From Roseiarcus sp963761435 (GTDB lineage Bacteria > Pseudomonadota > Alphaproteobacteria > Rhizobiales > Beijerinckiaceae): DNA of 64,000 nt. Position 1 is the stretch's first letter, and each line of letters opens with the position of its first letter. Below, piece by piece: positions 1 through 9,095 of the stretch. The notes beneath the pieces were generated by a model that saw nothing but the letters and a program-made list of their open reading frames with translations, searched no databases and was not told where the DNA came from. Both the position numbers and the translations under genes were made by a program. The DNA lies in assembly GCA_963761435.1 (NCBI GenBank), contig CAVXHJ010000001.1, positions 248,001 to 312,000 on the forward strand, in the 5' to 3' direction.

Positions 1-845
1 GCTGTACAATTTCGGTGGCGAGCGGGGTTGCGGTCGCCGAGCCGGTCACGCTCCTCCATCTGACGAACGGGACATCCGCCTGTTCTGTCTACTCGCGGAC
101 GGCCATTGTGGTCGGCGCTGGAGCGCGAGCCTCGTTCGTTGAAGCGTTTGAGGGCGCCCATACAAGCATCCAGCGCAACACGGTAACGATGATGTCGCTG
201 GGCAAGGCCGCCGAGGCAAAGCACGTCGCGGTGGTTGGGGATGAGGCTGGGCTGCATATCGAAACCCAGATCTGCGAGTTGGCGGAAGCCGCGAGACTGG
301 GCGCTTTTGGTCTGGTCTTCGGCGGCGAACTCAGCCGCCGGCAGATTTTTGTAAAGATGGCCGGGGAGCAGGCCAAGGTCTCGCTCGGGGGTCTTGCGCT
401 TGTCGCGGGTGACCGGCGCGCTGACACGACGCTGCAGGTCGTGCATGCCGCGCCGTGCGGGACGAGCCGCGAATTCTATCGCGCCATTATCGACGATGAC
501 GCAATTGGCGTCTTTCAGGGAAAGATCATCGTCGAGCGAGCCGCGCAAAAGACCGATGGGGCGATGAAATCGCAAGCCGTTTTGTTGTCGCCCCGGGCGC
601 AGATGAACGAGAAGCCGGAACTTGAGATCTTCGCCGATGATGTTGTCTGCGGACACGGAGCGACGGTCGCATCTCTCGATCCCGAGCAGCTGTTCTATCT
701 GCGATCGCGCGGCATCACGGAGAACGACGCGAAGGCGATGCTGCTTGAGGCATTCGGAGGGGAGTCGATCGACCGTCTCGAGGACGAACAGCTCGTCGGC
801 GCCCTGCACGACCGGCTCAGCGCGTGGCTCGGGTCACGGAAATGA
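1..845 (+). CDS. sufD: Fe-S cluster assembly protein SufD, 3' part (start lies before the window)
   Basis: SufD is a scaffold subunit of the cytosolic SufBC2D complex, which builds Fe-S clusters with sulfur from SufS. The frame is open to the first base of the window, so the N-terminus is missing. About 280 residues are visible. The C-terminal half carries the family signature: a KTDGAMKSQAVLLSP segment, then EIFADDVVCGHGATV, then a C-terminal helical part (YLRSRGI, with a LLEAFGG motif). This is the beta-helix core and C-terminal helices of SufB/SufD proteins; the length before the signature and the position ahead of sufS favour SufD over SufB. It is followed after 67 bases by sufS on the same strand, as in rhizobial suf operons. 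High confidence in family. Confidence 0.93.
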   Translation, partial: CTISVASGVAVAEPVTLLHLTNGTSACSVYSRTAIVVGAGARASFVEAFEGAHTSIQRNTVTMMSLGKAAEAKHVAVVGDEAGLHIETQICELAEAARLGAFGLVFGGELSRRQIFVKMAGEQAKVSLGGLALVAGDRRADTTLQVVHAAPCGTSREFYRAIIDDDAIGVFQGKIIVERAAQKTDGAMKSQAVLLSPRAQMNEKPELEIFADDVVCGHGATVASLDPEQLFYLRSRGITENDAKAMLLEAFGGESIDRLEDEQLVGALHDRLSAWLGSRK

Positions 846-912
846 GGATTTTGGTGCGGGTTACATTCGGCTTGAACTCGCGTGAGCAGCGCCGAATCGC
901 GGAGGCGAAAGC

Positions 913-2160
913 GTGAACAGCATCGTTCAAGCGGCGCCCGACGCTTACGATGTCGAGTCGATACGCGCGGATTTCCCAATTCTTTCCGAGCGTCCATACG
1001 GGAAGCCGCTCGTCTATCTGGACAATGCGGCTTCGGCCCAGAAGCCGAGGCGGGTCATTGACCGGGTGTCGTACGCCTACGAGCATGAGTACGCGAATGT
1101 GCATCGCGGACTGCACTATCTCGCCAATGCAGCCACGGAGGCCTATGAGGCGGCGCGAGAAACGGTGCGACGGTTCGTCAACGCCGCCTCGCACGAGGAG
1201 ATCGTATTCACACGTTCGGCGACTGAGGCGATCAATCTTGTTGCGTCCAGCTTTGGCCTCGCGCGCATCGGCTCCGGCGACGAGATCGTCTTGAGCGTGA
1301 TGGAACATCACTCCAACATCGTCCCCTGGCACTTCCATCGCGAGCGCAAGGGCGCTCTTCTGCGCTGGGTCGATGTCGGCGACGACGGGTCTTTTCCGCT
1401 CAAAGCGTTCGAACGGACGTTGAGCGATAGAACTAAGATCGTTGCGATAACGCAGATGTCTAATGTCCTTGGCACCGCGCCGCCAATCAAGGATATAATC
1501 AAGCTCGCGCACGCGCGCGGCATTCCGGTTCTGGTCGACGGTTCGCAGGGCGCGGTCCACCTTGATGTCGATGTGCGCGACCTGGATGCGGACTTCTACG
1601 TTTTCACCGGGCACAAGGTTTATGGCCCCACCGGAATTGGGGTGCTTTACGCCAAGCACGATCTGCTCGAAAGCTTGCCGCCTTACCAGGGAGGCGGCGA
1701 GATGATCGAGGAGGTGACCAGGGACGCCGTCACCTATAACCATCCGCCGCATCGCTTCGAGGCTGGCACCCCGCCGATCGTCGAGGCGATTGGGCTCGGG
1801 GCTGCGCTGGATTACGTGGAGGGGATCGGGCGCGCGCGGATTCGCGCCCACGAGGAAGCGCTTTGCGCTTACGCGCACGAGCTGCTGTCCTCGATCAATT
1901 CGGTGCGCATCATCGGCGCGGCGGTAGGCAAGGGTCCTATCGTCTCGTTCACTATGGAAGGCGCGCACGCGCATGACATCGCAACCCTGATCGATCGGTC
2001 GGGCGTCGCCGTCAGGGCCGGAACGCATTGCGCGATGCCGTTGTTGCAGCGATTTGGAGTGACCTCCACCTGCCGGGCCTCGTTTGCGCTCTACAATACC
2101 GTCGCCGAGGTCGAGGCGCTCGCGGAAGCACTGATCCGCGCCCGAAAGCTCTTCCAGTAG
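913..2160 (+). CDS. sufS: Cysteine desulfurase SufS
   Basis: PLP-dependent group II cysteine desulfurase, 415 aa, which removes sulfur from cysteine and passes it to the SufBCD scaffold. Visible landmarks are a YLDNAASAQKP N-terminal motif, the PLP-region VDGSQGAVH, the Schiff-base lysine in FTGHKVYGPTG, and the catalytic cysteine in RAGTHCAMPLLQRFG, which has the RxGxHCAxP form of SufS rather than IscS. The GTG start at 913 gives the usual SufS length. It sits between sufD and a sufT-like gene and is probably co-transcribed with them. No SufE or SufU partner is visible in the window. Confidence 0.97.
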   Translation: MNSIVQAAPDAYDVESIRADFPILSERPYGKPLVYLDNAASAQKPRRVIDRVSYAYEHEYANVHRGLHYLANAATEAYEAARETVRRFVNAASHEEIVFTRSATEAINLVASSFGLARIGSGDEIVLSVMEHHSNIVPWHFHRERKGALLRWVDVGDDGSFPLKAFERTLSDRTKIVAITQMSNVLGTAPPIKDIIKLAHARGIPVLVDGSQGAVHLDVDVRDLDADFYVFTGHKVYGPTGIGVLYAKHDLLESLPPYQGGGEMIEEVTRDAVTYNHPPHRFEAGTPPIVEAIGLGAALDYVEGIGRARIRAHEEALCAYAHELLSSINSVRIIGAAVGKGPIVSFTMEGAHAHDIATLIDRSGVAVRAGTHCAMPLLQRFGVTSTCRASFALYNTVAEVEALAEALIRARKLFQ

Positions 2161-2170
2161 GGAGATGGGC

Positions 2171-2578
2171 ATGGACGAGACCCAAAGCCACGCGAATGAC
2201 GCCGAAACTCCGGCGGGTCCCGTCGCCAGGAATGCGGTCATCAACCCGCCGTCCGAGATGGCGCCCGAGGAGCTGGGCCAGTTGACCGACGCCATCGTTG
2301 CGGCTCTGAAAACCGTCTTTGATCCCGAGATTCCGGCGGATATCTACGAACTTGGGCTTATTTACAACGTCGATATAGACGATAGCCGCTTCGTCACTAT
2401 CGAAATGACGTTGACCGCGCCTGCTTGCCCAGTGGCGGGTGAAATGCCGACCTGGGTCGAGAATGCGGTCGGCGCCGTCCCCGGCGTCGCTGGCGCGAAG
2501 GTGAATATGGTGTTCGATCCGCCGTGGGATCAGAGCCGAATGTCCGACGAGGCGCGCGTCGCGCTCGACATGTGGTGA
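2171..2578 (+). CDS. sufT: SufT/MIP18-family (DUF59) Fe-S maturation protein
   Basis: Small DUF59 protein of about 135 aa. SufT-type proteins assist late Fe-S cluster maturation. The family core is clear: a VFDPEIPADIYELGLIY motif, then LTAPACPVAGEMP holding the conserved cysteine, and a C-terminal VNMVFDPPWDQSRMSDEAR. Two in-frame ATGs occur at 2165 and 2171; the AGGGAG ribosome site at 2158-2163 suits the second better, so I start at 2171. The gene begins about 10 bases after sufS, which points to one operon. No sufA-type carrier gene follows. Sure of the family, less sure of the exact role. Confidence 0.9.
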   Translation: MDETQSHANDAETPAGPVARNAVINPPSEMAPEELGQLTDAIVAALKTVFDPEIPADIYELGLIYNVDIDDSRFVTIEMTLTAPACPVAGEMPTWVENAVGAVPGVAGAKVNMVFDPPWDQSRMSDEARVALDMW

Positions 2579-2672
2579 GGGGCGGAGCCGGACTTGCACC
2601 GGCCCGCGGCGCCATCCATCATCGCCGTTGATTGTCCTGAGCAAGGGCTTTGAGGACCCGAGGACCTGAGAA

Positions 2673-3851
2673 ATGGACCCGGCGAGGGGCGCCAAGCTGT
2701 CGACTTGGCTCAACGACCAGCGGGTGCGCGGGCGAATCTACCAGATACTGCTACTTGTGTGCGTCGGGGTTTTGGCCTGGGGCGCAGCCTACAACGCGCT
2801 GACCAATATGCGCGCCCGCGGCATGCCCATGGGCTTCGGGTTCTGGAACCAGGTCGCCGGCTTTGACATCAATCTCCACCTGATCAGCTACACCAACCTC
2901 TCCACATATGGCCGAGCGTTCTGGGTCGGACTCCTCAATACCCTTCTGATTGCGGTCATCTGTATTCCCCTTGCAACGCTCCTGGGTTTTGCGATCGGCG
3001 TCGCCCGGTTATCGCCGAACTGGCTCATGTCGCGTCTTGCGCTCGTCTACACCAGCGTCCTGCGCAACATCCCGCTGCTGCTCCTGTTGCTGTTCTGGTA
3101 CAATGCGGTTCTGAAATCCCTGCCTGGACCCCGGCAGTCGATCAGCGTGGGCGACGTAGTATTTCTCAACAACCGCGGCCTCTATCTGCCGATGCCTGTC
3201 CCTCAGGACCAGGTCGTCTGGTTCGCAGGCGCCATCGCTGCGGCCTTGATCCTTGCAGTTGGATTTCACGAATGGGCGCGTCGCCGCCAGGAGCGCACTG
3301 GCGCGCAAGCGCCGACCGCACTCGTCGCTGTCGGGCTGATCATTGGTTTACCCACGCTCGCATCGGCGGCAAGCGGGGCGCCGTTCGCGTTCGATATCGC
3401 GAAACTCTCCGGCTTCAATATGAAGGGCGGCCTCCAGGTCATTCCTGAAATGGCCGCGCTCGTTTTCGGTCTCGTCACATTCACTGCGGCGTTCATCGCG
3501 GAGATCGTCCGCGCCGGCCTTCTCGCGGTGCCGCATGGCCAGAGCGAGGCCGCCGCTGCGCTTGGCTTGCACCGCGGATTGGCGACGAACCTGGTCGTCA
3601 TTCCGCAGGCGATGCAACTCATTATCCCGCCTCTCACGTCGCAGTACCTGAACGTCGTCAAGAACTCGTCGCTAGCTGTCTTCATCGGCTATCCGGACCT
3701 GGTGCAGATTTTCGCCGGCACGGTGCTCAACCAGACACAGGCGGCGGTGCAGGTGATGGCGATCACGATGGCCGTCTACTTGTTCATTTCGCTCGCCGTT
3801 GCCCTGGCGCTTAACCTTTTCAATGCGCGCTACGCACTGAAGGAGAGTTGA
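2673..3851 (+). CDS. aapQ: General L-amino acid ABC transporter permease AapQ-like
   Basis: Inner-membrane permease of a polar amino-acid ABC transporter, 392 aa, the size of rhizobial AapQ/YhdX. There is an N-terminal membrane segment (residues about 25-45), a long insert, and the ABC permease signature EAAAALGLHRG in the EAA loop followed by a membrane-rich C-terminus ending LFNARYALKES. It forms a compact operon with the second permease (aapM, overlapping stop and start) and the ATPase (aapP). The periplasmic binding-protein gene aapJ normally precedes aapQ, but here the sufT-like gene is upstream, so the binding protein must be elsewhere or lost. Confidence 0.93.
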   Translation: MDPARGAKLSTWLNDQRVRGRIYQILLLVCVGVLAWGAAYNALTNMRARGMPMGFGFWNQVAGFDINLHLISYTNLSTYGRAFWVGLLNTLLIAVICIPLATLLGFAIGVARLSPNWLMSRLALVYTSVLRNIPLLLLLLFWYNAVLKSLPGPRQSISVGDVVFLNNRGLYLPMPVPQDQVVWFAGAIAAALILAVGFHEWARRRQERTGAQAPTALVAVGLIIGLPTLASAASGAPFAFDIAKLSGFNMKGGLQVIPEMAALVFGLVTFTAAFIAEIVRAGLLAVPHGQSEAAAALGLHRGLATNLVVIPQAMQLIIPPLTSQYLNVVKNSSLAVFIGYPDLVQIFAGTVLNQTQAAVQVMAITMAVYLFISLAVALALNLFNARYALKES

Positions 3852-3853
3852 GC

Positions 3854-4978
3854 TTGGAGCCGCTGGCTTATGTCCGAGATGCGCCGGAGCCGGAAGATCC
3901 GCCGCCGACCCTGACCGGCGACGCGCTCGCCTGGGCGCGCGCGAACCTTTTCTCTTCGGCCGGCTCCACTCTCATCACCACCGGATTTCTCGCGCTTATC
4001 ATCTATCTGCTGCCGCCCCTCGTCGAATGGGCGACGACTCGCGCGATCTGGACCGCGACGGACGGAGCCGCTTGCCGCCAATATCAAGACGGCGCCTGCT
4101 GGGCGTTCGTCATCGCCAAATGGGACTACCTGCGCTTCGGCTCTTACCCGGTCGCGGAGCGTTGGCGGGTTGACGCGGTTGAGGCGATCGGCGCCGTTCT
4201 GATCGTTTGGTTGCTGTGGACGAACGCGCCGCGGCGGGCTTGGGGCGCTCTCCTGTTTTTTGTCGTCTATCCGGTCCTGGCGCTCGTTCTTCTGCGCGGC
4301 TCATCCCTGCTCGGTCTGCCCGTCGTTGATACGCTGCTATGGGGCGGCATATTCGTCTCGTTGATCACGGCCGTGGTGGGAATCGTTTTCTCCTTGCCCC
4401 TCGGAGTGCTGCTTGCGCTTGGCCGCCGCTCGCCGCTTCCTGTCGTCAGGGTTGCCAGCGTCGTGTTCATCGAGTTTGTCCGCGGCGTGCCATTCATCAC
4501 GATCCTGTTCATGGCCAACAATTTGGTGCCCCTCTTTTTACCCGAGACGCGGGCACCCGATCGATTGTTGCGCCCGCTGGCTGGCATCGTCATATTTTCG
4601 GCGGCCTATATGGCGGAAGAGGTGCGCGGCGGTCTTCAGTTATTGGGTAAGGGTCAGTATGAAGCCGCTATGGCGCTGGGCCTGAACTATCCTCGCATGA
4701 TGGCCCTGATCGTGTTGCCCCAGGCCCTGACATTGGTGATACCTGGCATTGTCAACAACTTCATCGGCTTATTCATGGACACGACCCTCGTCTCGGTCGT
4801 CGGCGTGACCGACTTCCTGGAAGCGATGAACAACGCGATCAAGGATCCGGTCTGGGCGGGCCCGACTATCCTGGTTACGGGTTACGTCTTTGCCGGGATA
4901 TTCTATTTCTGTTTTTGTTTTGGAATGTCTCGCTACTCGGCGCATATCGAGGGAATCCTCGCCAAGGGGCGAAAGTAG
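3854..4978 (+). CDS. aapM: General L-amino acid ABC transporter permease AapM-like
   Basis: Second permease of the Aap-type transporter, about 374 aa. Hydrophobic segments run through the protein, with the EAA loop EAAMALGLNYPRMM near residue 273 and the block before it containing AAYMAEEVRGGL. The start is a TTG. Two are possible: 3848, which overlaps the aapQ stop, and 3854. The AGGAG at 3841-3845 is correctly spaced only for 3854. The C-terminal YSAHIEGIL is typical of AapM. It is coupled to aapP by a TAGTG overlap of stop and start codons. Confidence 0.92.
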   Translation: MEPLAYVRDAPEPEDPPPTLTGDALAWARANLFSSAGSTLITTGFLALIIYLLPPLVEWATTRAIWTATDGAACRQYQDGACWAFVIAKWDYLRFGSYPVAERWRVDAVEAIGAVLIVWLLWTNAPRRAWGALLFFVVYPVLALVLLRGSSLLGLPVVDTLLWGGIFVSLITAVVGIVFSLPLGVLLALGRRSPLPVVRVASVVFIEFVRGVPFITILFMANNLVPLFLPETRAPDRLLRPLAGIVIFSAAYMAEEVRGGLQLLGKGQYEAAMALGLNYPRMMALIVLPQALTLVIPGIVNNFIGLFMDTTLVSVVGVTDFLEAMNNAIKDPVWAGPTILVTGYVFAGIFYFCFCFGMSRYSAHIEGILAKGRK

Positions 4979-5748
4979 TGTCGGCCGTCGACGCGTCGGC
5001 AGGCTCCGGACGAGACGGCCCCGCAATCCAATTTACGGGAGTCCACAAATGGTATGGTCCCTTTCACGTCTTGCGGAACATAAACCTAACGGTCAGCCGG
5101 GGTGAACGCATCGTGGTTTGCGGTCCATCGGGCTCCGGCAAGTCGACGCTGATCAGATGCGTCAACCGGCTTGAAGAGCATCAGCGCGGAACCATTGTGG
5201 TTGACGGAGTGGAGCTGACCGACAACGTCAAACGGATCGACGAGGTGCGGCGGGAGGTTGGGATGGTGTTCCAGAGCTTCAACCTCTTTCCGCATCTGAC
5301 CATTCTCGAGAATTGCGCTTTGGCGCCGATTTGGGTGCGCAAGATGCCCAAACGCGATGCCCACGAAATGGCGATGGACTTGCTAGCGCGGGTCAAGATC
5401 GTGGATCAGGCCCAGAAATATCCCGGCCAGCTCTCTGGCGGCCAGCAACAGCGCGCGGCGATAGCGCGCGCGTTGTGCATGACGCCGAAGATCATGCTGT
5501 TCGATGAGCCGACTTCTTCGCTTGATCCGGAGATGGTCAAGGAAGTGCTCGACACGATGACCGGGCTGGCGCAGGAAGGCATGACGATGATTGTCGTAAC
5601 GCACGAGATGGGTTTCGCGCGGCAGGTCGCCGATCGCGTCGTGTTCATGGACAGGGGCGAGGTGGTCGAAGTGAACGCGCCGGGGCCATTCTTCGACCGC
5701 CCACAACATGAACGCACAAAGCTGTTCCTGAGCCAGATCCTGTATTGA
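4978..5748 (+). CDS. aapP: Amino acid ABC transporter ATP-binding protein AapP
   Basis: Cytoplasmic ATPase of the amino-acid transporter, 256 aa. Walker A is CGPSGSGKST, the Q-loop lies in VGMVFQSFNLFPHLT, the ABC signature is LSGGQQQRAAIARAL, and Walker B is IMLFDEPTSSLD, followed by the switch histidine in VVTHEMGFA. The open frame extends further upstream, but the GTG at 4978 overlaps the aapM stop, has an AAGGGG site about 8 bases upstream and gives the usual N-terminus, so it is the likely start. With aapQ and aapM it forms a complete membrane module. No terminator is evident after it; mobile-element debris follows. Confidence 0.96.
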   Translation: MSAVDASAGSGRDGPAIQFTGVHKWYGPFHVLRNINLTVSRGERIVVCGPSGSGKSTLIRCVNRLEEHQRGTIVVDGVELTDNVKRIDEVRREVGMVFQSFNLFPHLTILENCALAPIWVRKMPKRDAHEMAMDLLARVKIVDQAQKYPGQLSGGQQQRAAIARALCMTPKIMLFDEPTSSLDPEMVKEVLDTMTGLAQEGMTMIVVTHEMGFARQVADRVVFMDRGEVVEVNAPGPFFDRPQHERTKLFLSQILY

Positions 5749-6309
5749 GCCTACGTCGATCGGTGGGTATCGACGCAAACTTGTGATAGCTCATCGTGAC
5801 TCCTTCCAACGACTGCGCGGTGAGTTTGACCGGCGATGCGCTGGACGTCCGACGCTTCGATCGCTCGCGGACCTCGCGTAGGGTCGTCGGCACGGTTGCT
5901 AGAGCGAGCTGTCGCTAATTTGAATCGGGTTGGATTCCCGAATTGGCGTTGTTCTGAGTCAACCTGCTGGCTGGAGGGAGGCCAGCAGGGATGGCCGGAG
6001 CCTATCCTCAGGATTTGCGGGACAATGTGATCGACGCGGTCGTGGGTGCGGCGCTTGGAACGGAGCGGTTCGCGGGCGGCGAGCAAGATAAGTGGAGGCC
6101 CCGCGCCTTCCCCGCCTGCGCGGGGGCAGGCTTTGGACCAAGACCAACATGACGCGCCTTTACGGTTGGGCGCCGCGCGGGCGCAGGCTCGTCGCCAAGA
6201 TCCCGCACGGCCATTGGAAGACGGCGACATTCCTGGCTGCGCTGCGCAACGACCGTATTGATGCGCCCTGCGTGTTCTACGGCCGTAACCCCCCGGTGAA
6301 GGCGGCGGG

Positions 6310-6906
6310 TCAGGCGGGTCGCGGCTTCTTGGCGGCGGGTTTTTTCGACCAGCGTTTGGCGAGAGCAGCGACGTCAGCTTTCAGTGGCTCGGCGTCGAAG
6401 GCGTTGGGATCGAAGTCCGCGCCCAGCCAATCCAGGGTTTCGGCATGGCGCTCGTGGCCGGGATCTTCAAGCGCTTCGAGCATCTCGCCATAACCCCAAG
6501 GGCCGCCGACGTCTTCGGGCGGACAGCGGCCGGACGCCTCGATCAGGCGCGGATAGAGGACGTCGGGTTCGGGAGGCGCCATGCGCTCGACCTTGATCGT
6601 GTGCTCCCAGCCGTCGCCGTAGTCGTAGAGATAACGCAGCGTCTTGGTCCCGGCGTCTTCGAGCACGTCGATCAGGCTCGCCTTGCGTGCGTCGAGCGGT
6701 CCGCCGGGCCAGTCAGGAGACGGCTGGCCCCAGCCGACGTCGCGGGCGCGAACCTCGAAGAGATGGCTGTTCGTCCAGCCCAGCGCCGCCTGCAGCGTCA
6801 GGTGCAACCGGTCGAGCTTGATGTCGGCGGGAACCTCGATTCGCCGCAGAACCTTGGGCTCGACGTCGTTGAGGGTGACTTTGAGACGGAGAACGGCGGC
6901 AGTCAT
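6310..6906 (-). CDS. pRiA4b ORF-3 family (IS1096 ORF3-like) passenger protein
   Basis: Intact 198-aa protein of the plasmid pRiA4b ORF-3-like family, often carried next to transposase genes. Family features are the N-terminal LRLKVTLNDVEPKVLRRIEV, then GWTNSHLFEV, then YDYGDGWEHTIKVE, and the acidic RCPPEDVGGPWGY motif. The C-terminus is lysine/alanine rich. Its ATG overlaps the stop of the tnpC fragment (ATGA at 6903-6906), which suggests translational coupling in the parent element. Its biochemical role is unknown. It is the only intact reading frame inside the IS66 derivative. Confidence 0.88.
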   Translation of the reverse strand: MTAAVLRLKVTLNDVEPKVLRRIEVPADIKLDRLHLTLQAALGWTNSHLFEVRARDVGWGQPSPDWPGGPLDARKASLIDVLEDAGTKTLRYLYDYGDGWEHTIKVERMAPPEPDVLYPRLIEASGRCPPEDVGGPWGYGEMLEALEDPGHERHAETLDWLGADFDPNAFDAEPLKADVAALAKRWSKKPAAKKPRPA

Positions 6907-7707
6907 GTGGCGAGATTACGACGCTGGCGTTCGACCGCCCAGTTCCAGGGCAGGAGTTCGGCGAGACGATGCACAGGATGATCGGCGATCCGGGCGAGAA
7001 CGTCAGCGAGCCAGGCCTGTGGGTCAATCTCGTTGAGCTTTGCGGTCCCGATGAGCGTGACCATCAGCGCCGCTCGTTCGGCCCCACGCTCCGACCCGGC
7101 GAATAACCATGACTTCCTTCCGAGAGCCAGGCCGCGCAGCGCGCGCTCCGCCGCGTTGTTGCTGAGGCGAATGCGGCCGTCGTCGAGGAAGCGGACGAAG
7201 GAACGGCCAGCGCGTGAGCATGCAGTCGATCGCCTTGGCGACGGCGGCGTGGCGCGAGAGCCTTGGGCGCTCGGCGCGCATCCACGCTTCGAGCGCGCCG
7301 ACCAGCGGAACGCTCCTTTCCCGGCGCGCGGCAAGGCGCTCGGGGGCGGGGAGGCCGTTGATCTCGCGCTCGATGTCGAAGACGGCATCGATGCGTTTGA
7401 CCTCCTCCAGCGCGATCGGCGAGATCGGCGTGGCCGTCTTGCTCCGTCGGGCGTTCGCCGCGATGTCGGCAAGCTCGAAGAACTTCCGCCGCGCATGGCT
7501 CCAGCACAGCGCCTCGACGATCGGACCGGGACTCCGGTCCGGAAGGTAGAGGCGATTGTAGCCGTCGTAGGCGTCGGCTTGCAGAATGCCGGCGTAACCG
7601 GCCAGATGCCGCTCAGGATGCTCGCCTCTCCGATCGCGCGAGGCGTAGAACAGCGCCGCCGGAGGGTCCTTGCCGCCGAAAGGCCGGTCGTCGCGGACGT
7701 AGGCCCA
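6903..7707 (-). pseudogene. tnpC: IS66-family transposase TnpC, C-terminal half, frameshifted
   Basis: From 7707 the minus strand reads WAYVRDDRPFGGKDPPAALF, then ADAYDGYNRLYLPDR and CWSHARRKFFELADIAANARR, the central DDE region of IS66 TnpC. Near 7195-7200 the frame breaks within WP-(S)FVRFLDDGR. A one-base correction joins it to DDGRIRLSNNAAERALRGLALGRKSWLFAGS, which holds the last catalytic glutamate, and to a C-terminus ending NLAT. The N-terminal domain is missing because the element is deleted up to its right inverted repeat. Unlike the other frameshifts in this window, this break does not fall on a GANTC-like site, so it may be genuine decay. Confidence 0.85.
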
Positions 7708-7907
7708 CTATCACCGCCCGCTCCATCCCGTACAGGCGGCCGCCACCGGAGGGTTACCTACGGCCCGATCAACGGCGAGCGCTTTCTCGCCTACGTTGAA
7801 CAGTTCCTGGTCCCGACCCTCAAGCCCAGCCACATCGTCATGCTCGACAATCTCGGATCGCACAAAGGCAAAGCCGTGCGAAGCGCCATCAAGGTCGCGA
7901 GCAGGCG

Positions 7908-9092
7908 TCAAGCGCCGTAGAGCCAATCATAGCGTGCGATTAGCCAATGCGGCGCAAACATTCTCATCGTCATGTCGCGAGCAAAGGCCGATACACCATT
8001 CAGATGATAAATGCGGCCTTGTTTGTGCGCTTCGCGCTGAACTCGACTGGCTCTGGCGACACGGTCCCGCGAATACATTGCGAGCGCAACGGGGATGTCA
8101 CGTACCGAAGCGAATATGCGACCGAGCGCGCCCGCATCCTCTATTGCCTGAGCAGCGCCCTGTGCGAGGAACGGGACCATCGGATGAGCCGCGTCACCGA
8201 CCAGCGCCGTGCGCCCAAGCGAAAAAGAGGGAATGGGTGGCCGGCAATAGATTGGCCAGACTCGCCATTGCATCGGCGCCGCGATAAGCGCGCGCGATTC
8301 GCTTGACCATCCTGCGAACCCGCGCTCAAGCGTTGATCGGTCGCCCGCGCCGTCCCAATCATGTTCAGCGGTGCTCACTCGCCGAGCGGACCTGATTGTC
8401 GCAACCAAATTGACGATTGATCCGCCGCGCAAAGGATATTGGACAAGATGCGCGTCAGGTCCGAGGCGCAGAATAATTTCACTTCGTGCCCACCGGGGAT
8501 CGGTGTCCTCGCCGCGGACAATAGCGCGATAAGCGATCCGTCCTGTAAAGTCGGCTTGATCCGGCGCCCCGAAGCCCAACCCGTCGCGTACCCGAGAGCG
8601 TAATCCGTCAGCGCCAATCAAGAGATCCGCATCGTCGCGCACCATGGTCAGACCGTGTTGCAATCGGACTGAAATACCGTCGGTCTCGCTCGCAAATCCG
8701 ATTACGGTCGTTCCGAGCAGCAAGTCGACGTCGGGTCGATGAATGACTGCTTCGACTAATACCTTCTGCAAGTCGGCCCGATGAATGACCAGATATTCGG
8801 CCGCCCACCGGCGCTCAGCGTCATCCAGGGGCAGACGCGTCAATTTGGCATTATCTAGACCCCGCAACACGACAATGGCGCGCGGGGCCGACGCAAATCG
8901 CCGCACTCGCTCGATCACTCCAAGTCGAGACAAAATGCGGGTCGCGTTTGGAGTCAGTTGCAGTCCGGCTCCGAATTCTTCGAAATTCTGTGCTCTCTCG
9001 TAGATCGCAACTTTGAAGCCCGCCTGCGACAACGCTATTGCCGTGGCAAGTCCGCCGATTCCCGCGCCAGCGATAATCGCACGCCGCACCAA
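7908..9092 (-). CDS. FAD-dependent monooxygenase (salicylate hydroxylase-like)
   Basis: Class A flavoprotein monooxygenase of 394 aa. The N-terminal FAD-binding Rossmann motif is IIAGAGIGGLATAIALSQAG, the middle DG motif is LLIGADGLRSRVRDGLG, and the C-terminal GD motif that contacts FAD ribose is ALVGDAAHPMVPFLAQGAAQAIEDA. Such enzymes hydroxylate aromatic or quinone-like substrates using NAD(P)H and O2; the substrate cannot be told from sequence. The gene begins 3 bases after the stop of the CHCC zinc-finger gene, so the two form an operon. Its own stop abuts the IS630 remnant, yet the C-terminus looks complete. Confidence 0.92.
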   Translation of the reverse strand: MVRRAIIAGAGIGGLATAIALSQAGFKVAIYERAQNFEEFGAGLQLTPNATRILSRLGVIERVRRFASAPRAIVVLRGLDNAKLTRLPLDDAERRWAAEYLVIHRADLQKVLVEAVIHRPDVDLLLGTTVIGFASETDGISVRLQHGLTMVRDDADLLIGADGLRSRVRDGLGFGAPDQADFTGRIAYRAIVRGEDTDPRWARSEIILRLGPDAHLVQYPLRGGSIVNLVATIRSARRVSTAEHDWDGAGDRSTLERGFAGWSSESRALIAAPMQWRVWPIYCRPPIPSFSLGRTALVGDAAHPMVPFLAQGAAQAIEDAGALGRIFASVRDIPVALAMYSRDRVARASRVQREAHKQGRIYHLNGVSAFARDMTMRMFAPHWLIARYDWLYGA

Positions 9093-9095
9093 GCG

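Larger units (their letters stand above)
6285..7757. mobile_element. Internally deleted IS66-family element with intact ends and 8-bp target duplication
   Basis: The two ends are inverted repeats: the left starts GTAACCCCCCGGTG at 6285 and the right, read inward from 7757, starts GTAACCCTCCGGTGG. Both begin with the GTAA terminus typical of IS66. The element is flanked by a perfect 8-bp direct repeat CTACGGCC (6277-6284 and 7758-7765), the duplication length known for this family. At 1473 bp it is much shorter than a full IS66 (about 2.5 kb). It keeps only the 3' half of tnpC and a passenger gene; tnpA, tnpB and the 5' half of tnpC are gone. The insertion split an older IS630 transposase. Confidence 0.9.
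5991..7905 (+). mobile_element. IS630-family transposase remnant, interrupted by an IS66-family insertion
   Basis: Three collinear pieces of one IS630-type DDE transposase can be read on the plus strand. The first (5991-6045) is the N-terminal helix-turn-helix start AGAYPQDLRDNVIDAVVG. The second (6134-6284) carries WTKTNMTRLYGWAPRG and then HGHWKTATFLAALRNDRIDA. The third (7766-7905) continues directly with GPINGERFLAYVEQF and MLDNLGSHKGKAVRSAI, the second catalytic Asp region. Joining pieces two and three at 6284/7766 restores the family sequence CVFYG-PINGE, so the IS66 element landed inside this gene. An internal deletion lies between pieces one and two, and the 3' end is cut off where the neighbouring monooxygenase gene ends. 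Not functional. I see no gene in 5749-5990. Confidence 0.85.

Noticed and set aside
817..2295. 492-codon minus-strand frame opposite sufS
   Set aside because: Shadow of the sufS codon pattern; no family features and it spans three real genes.
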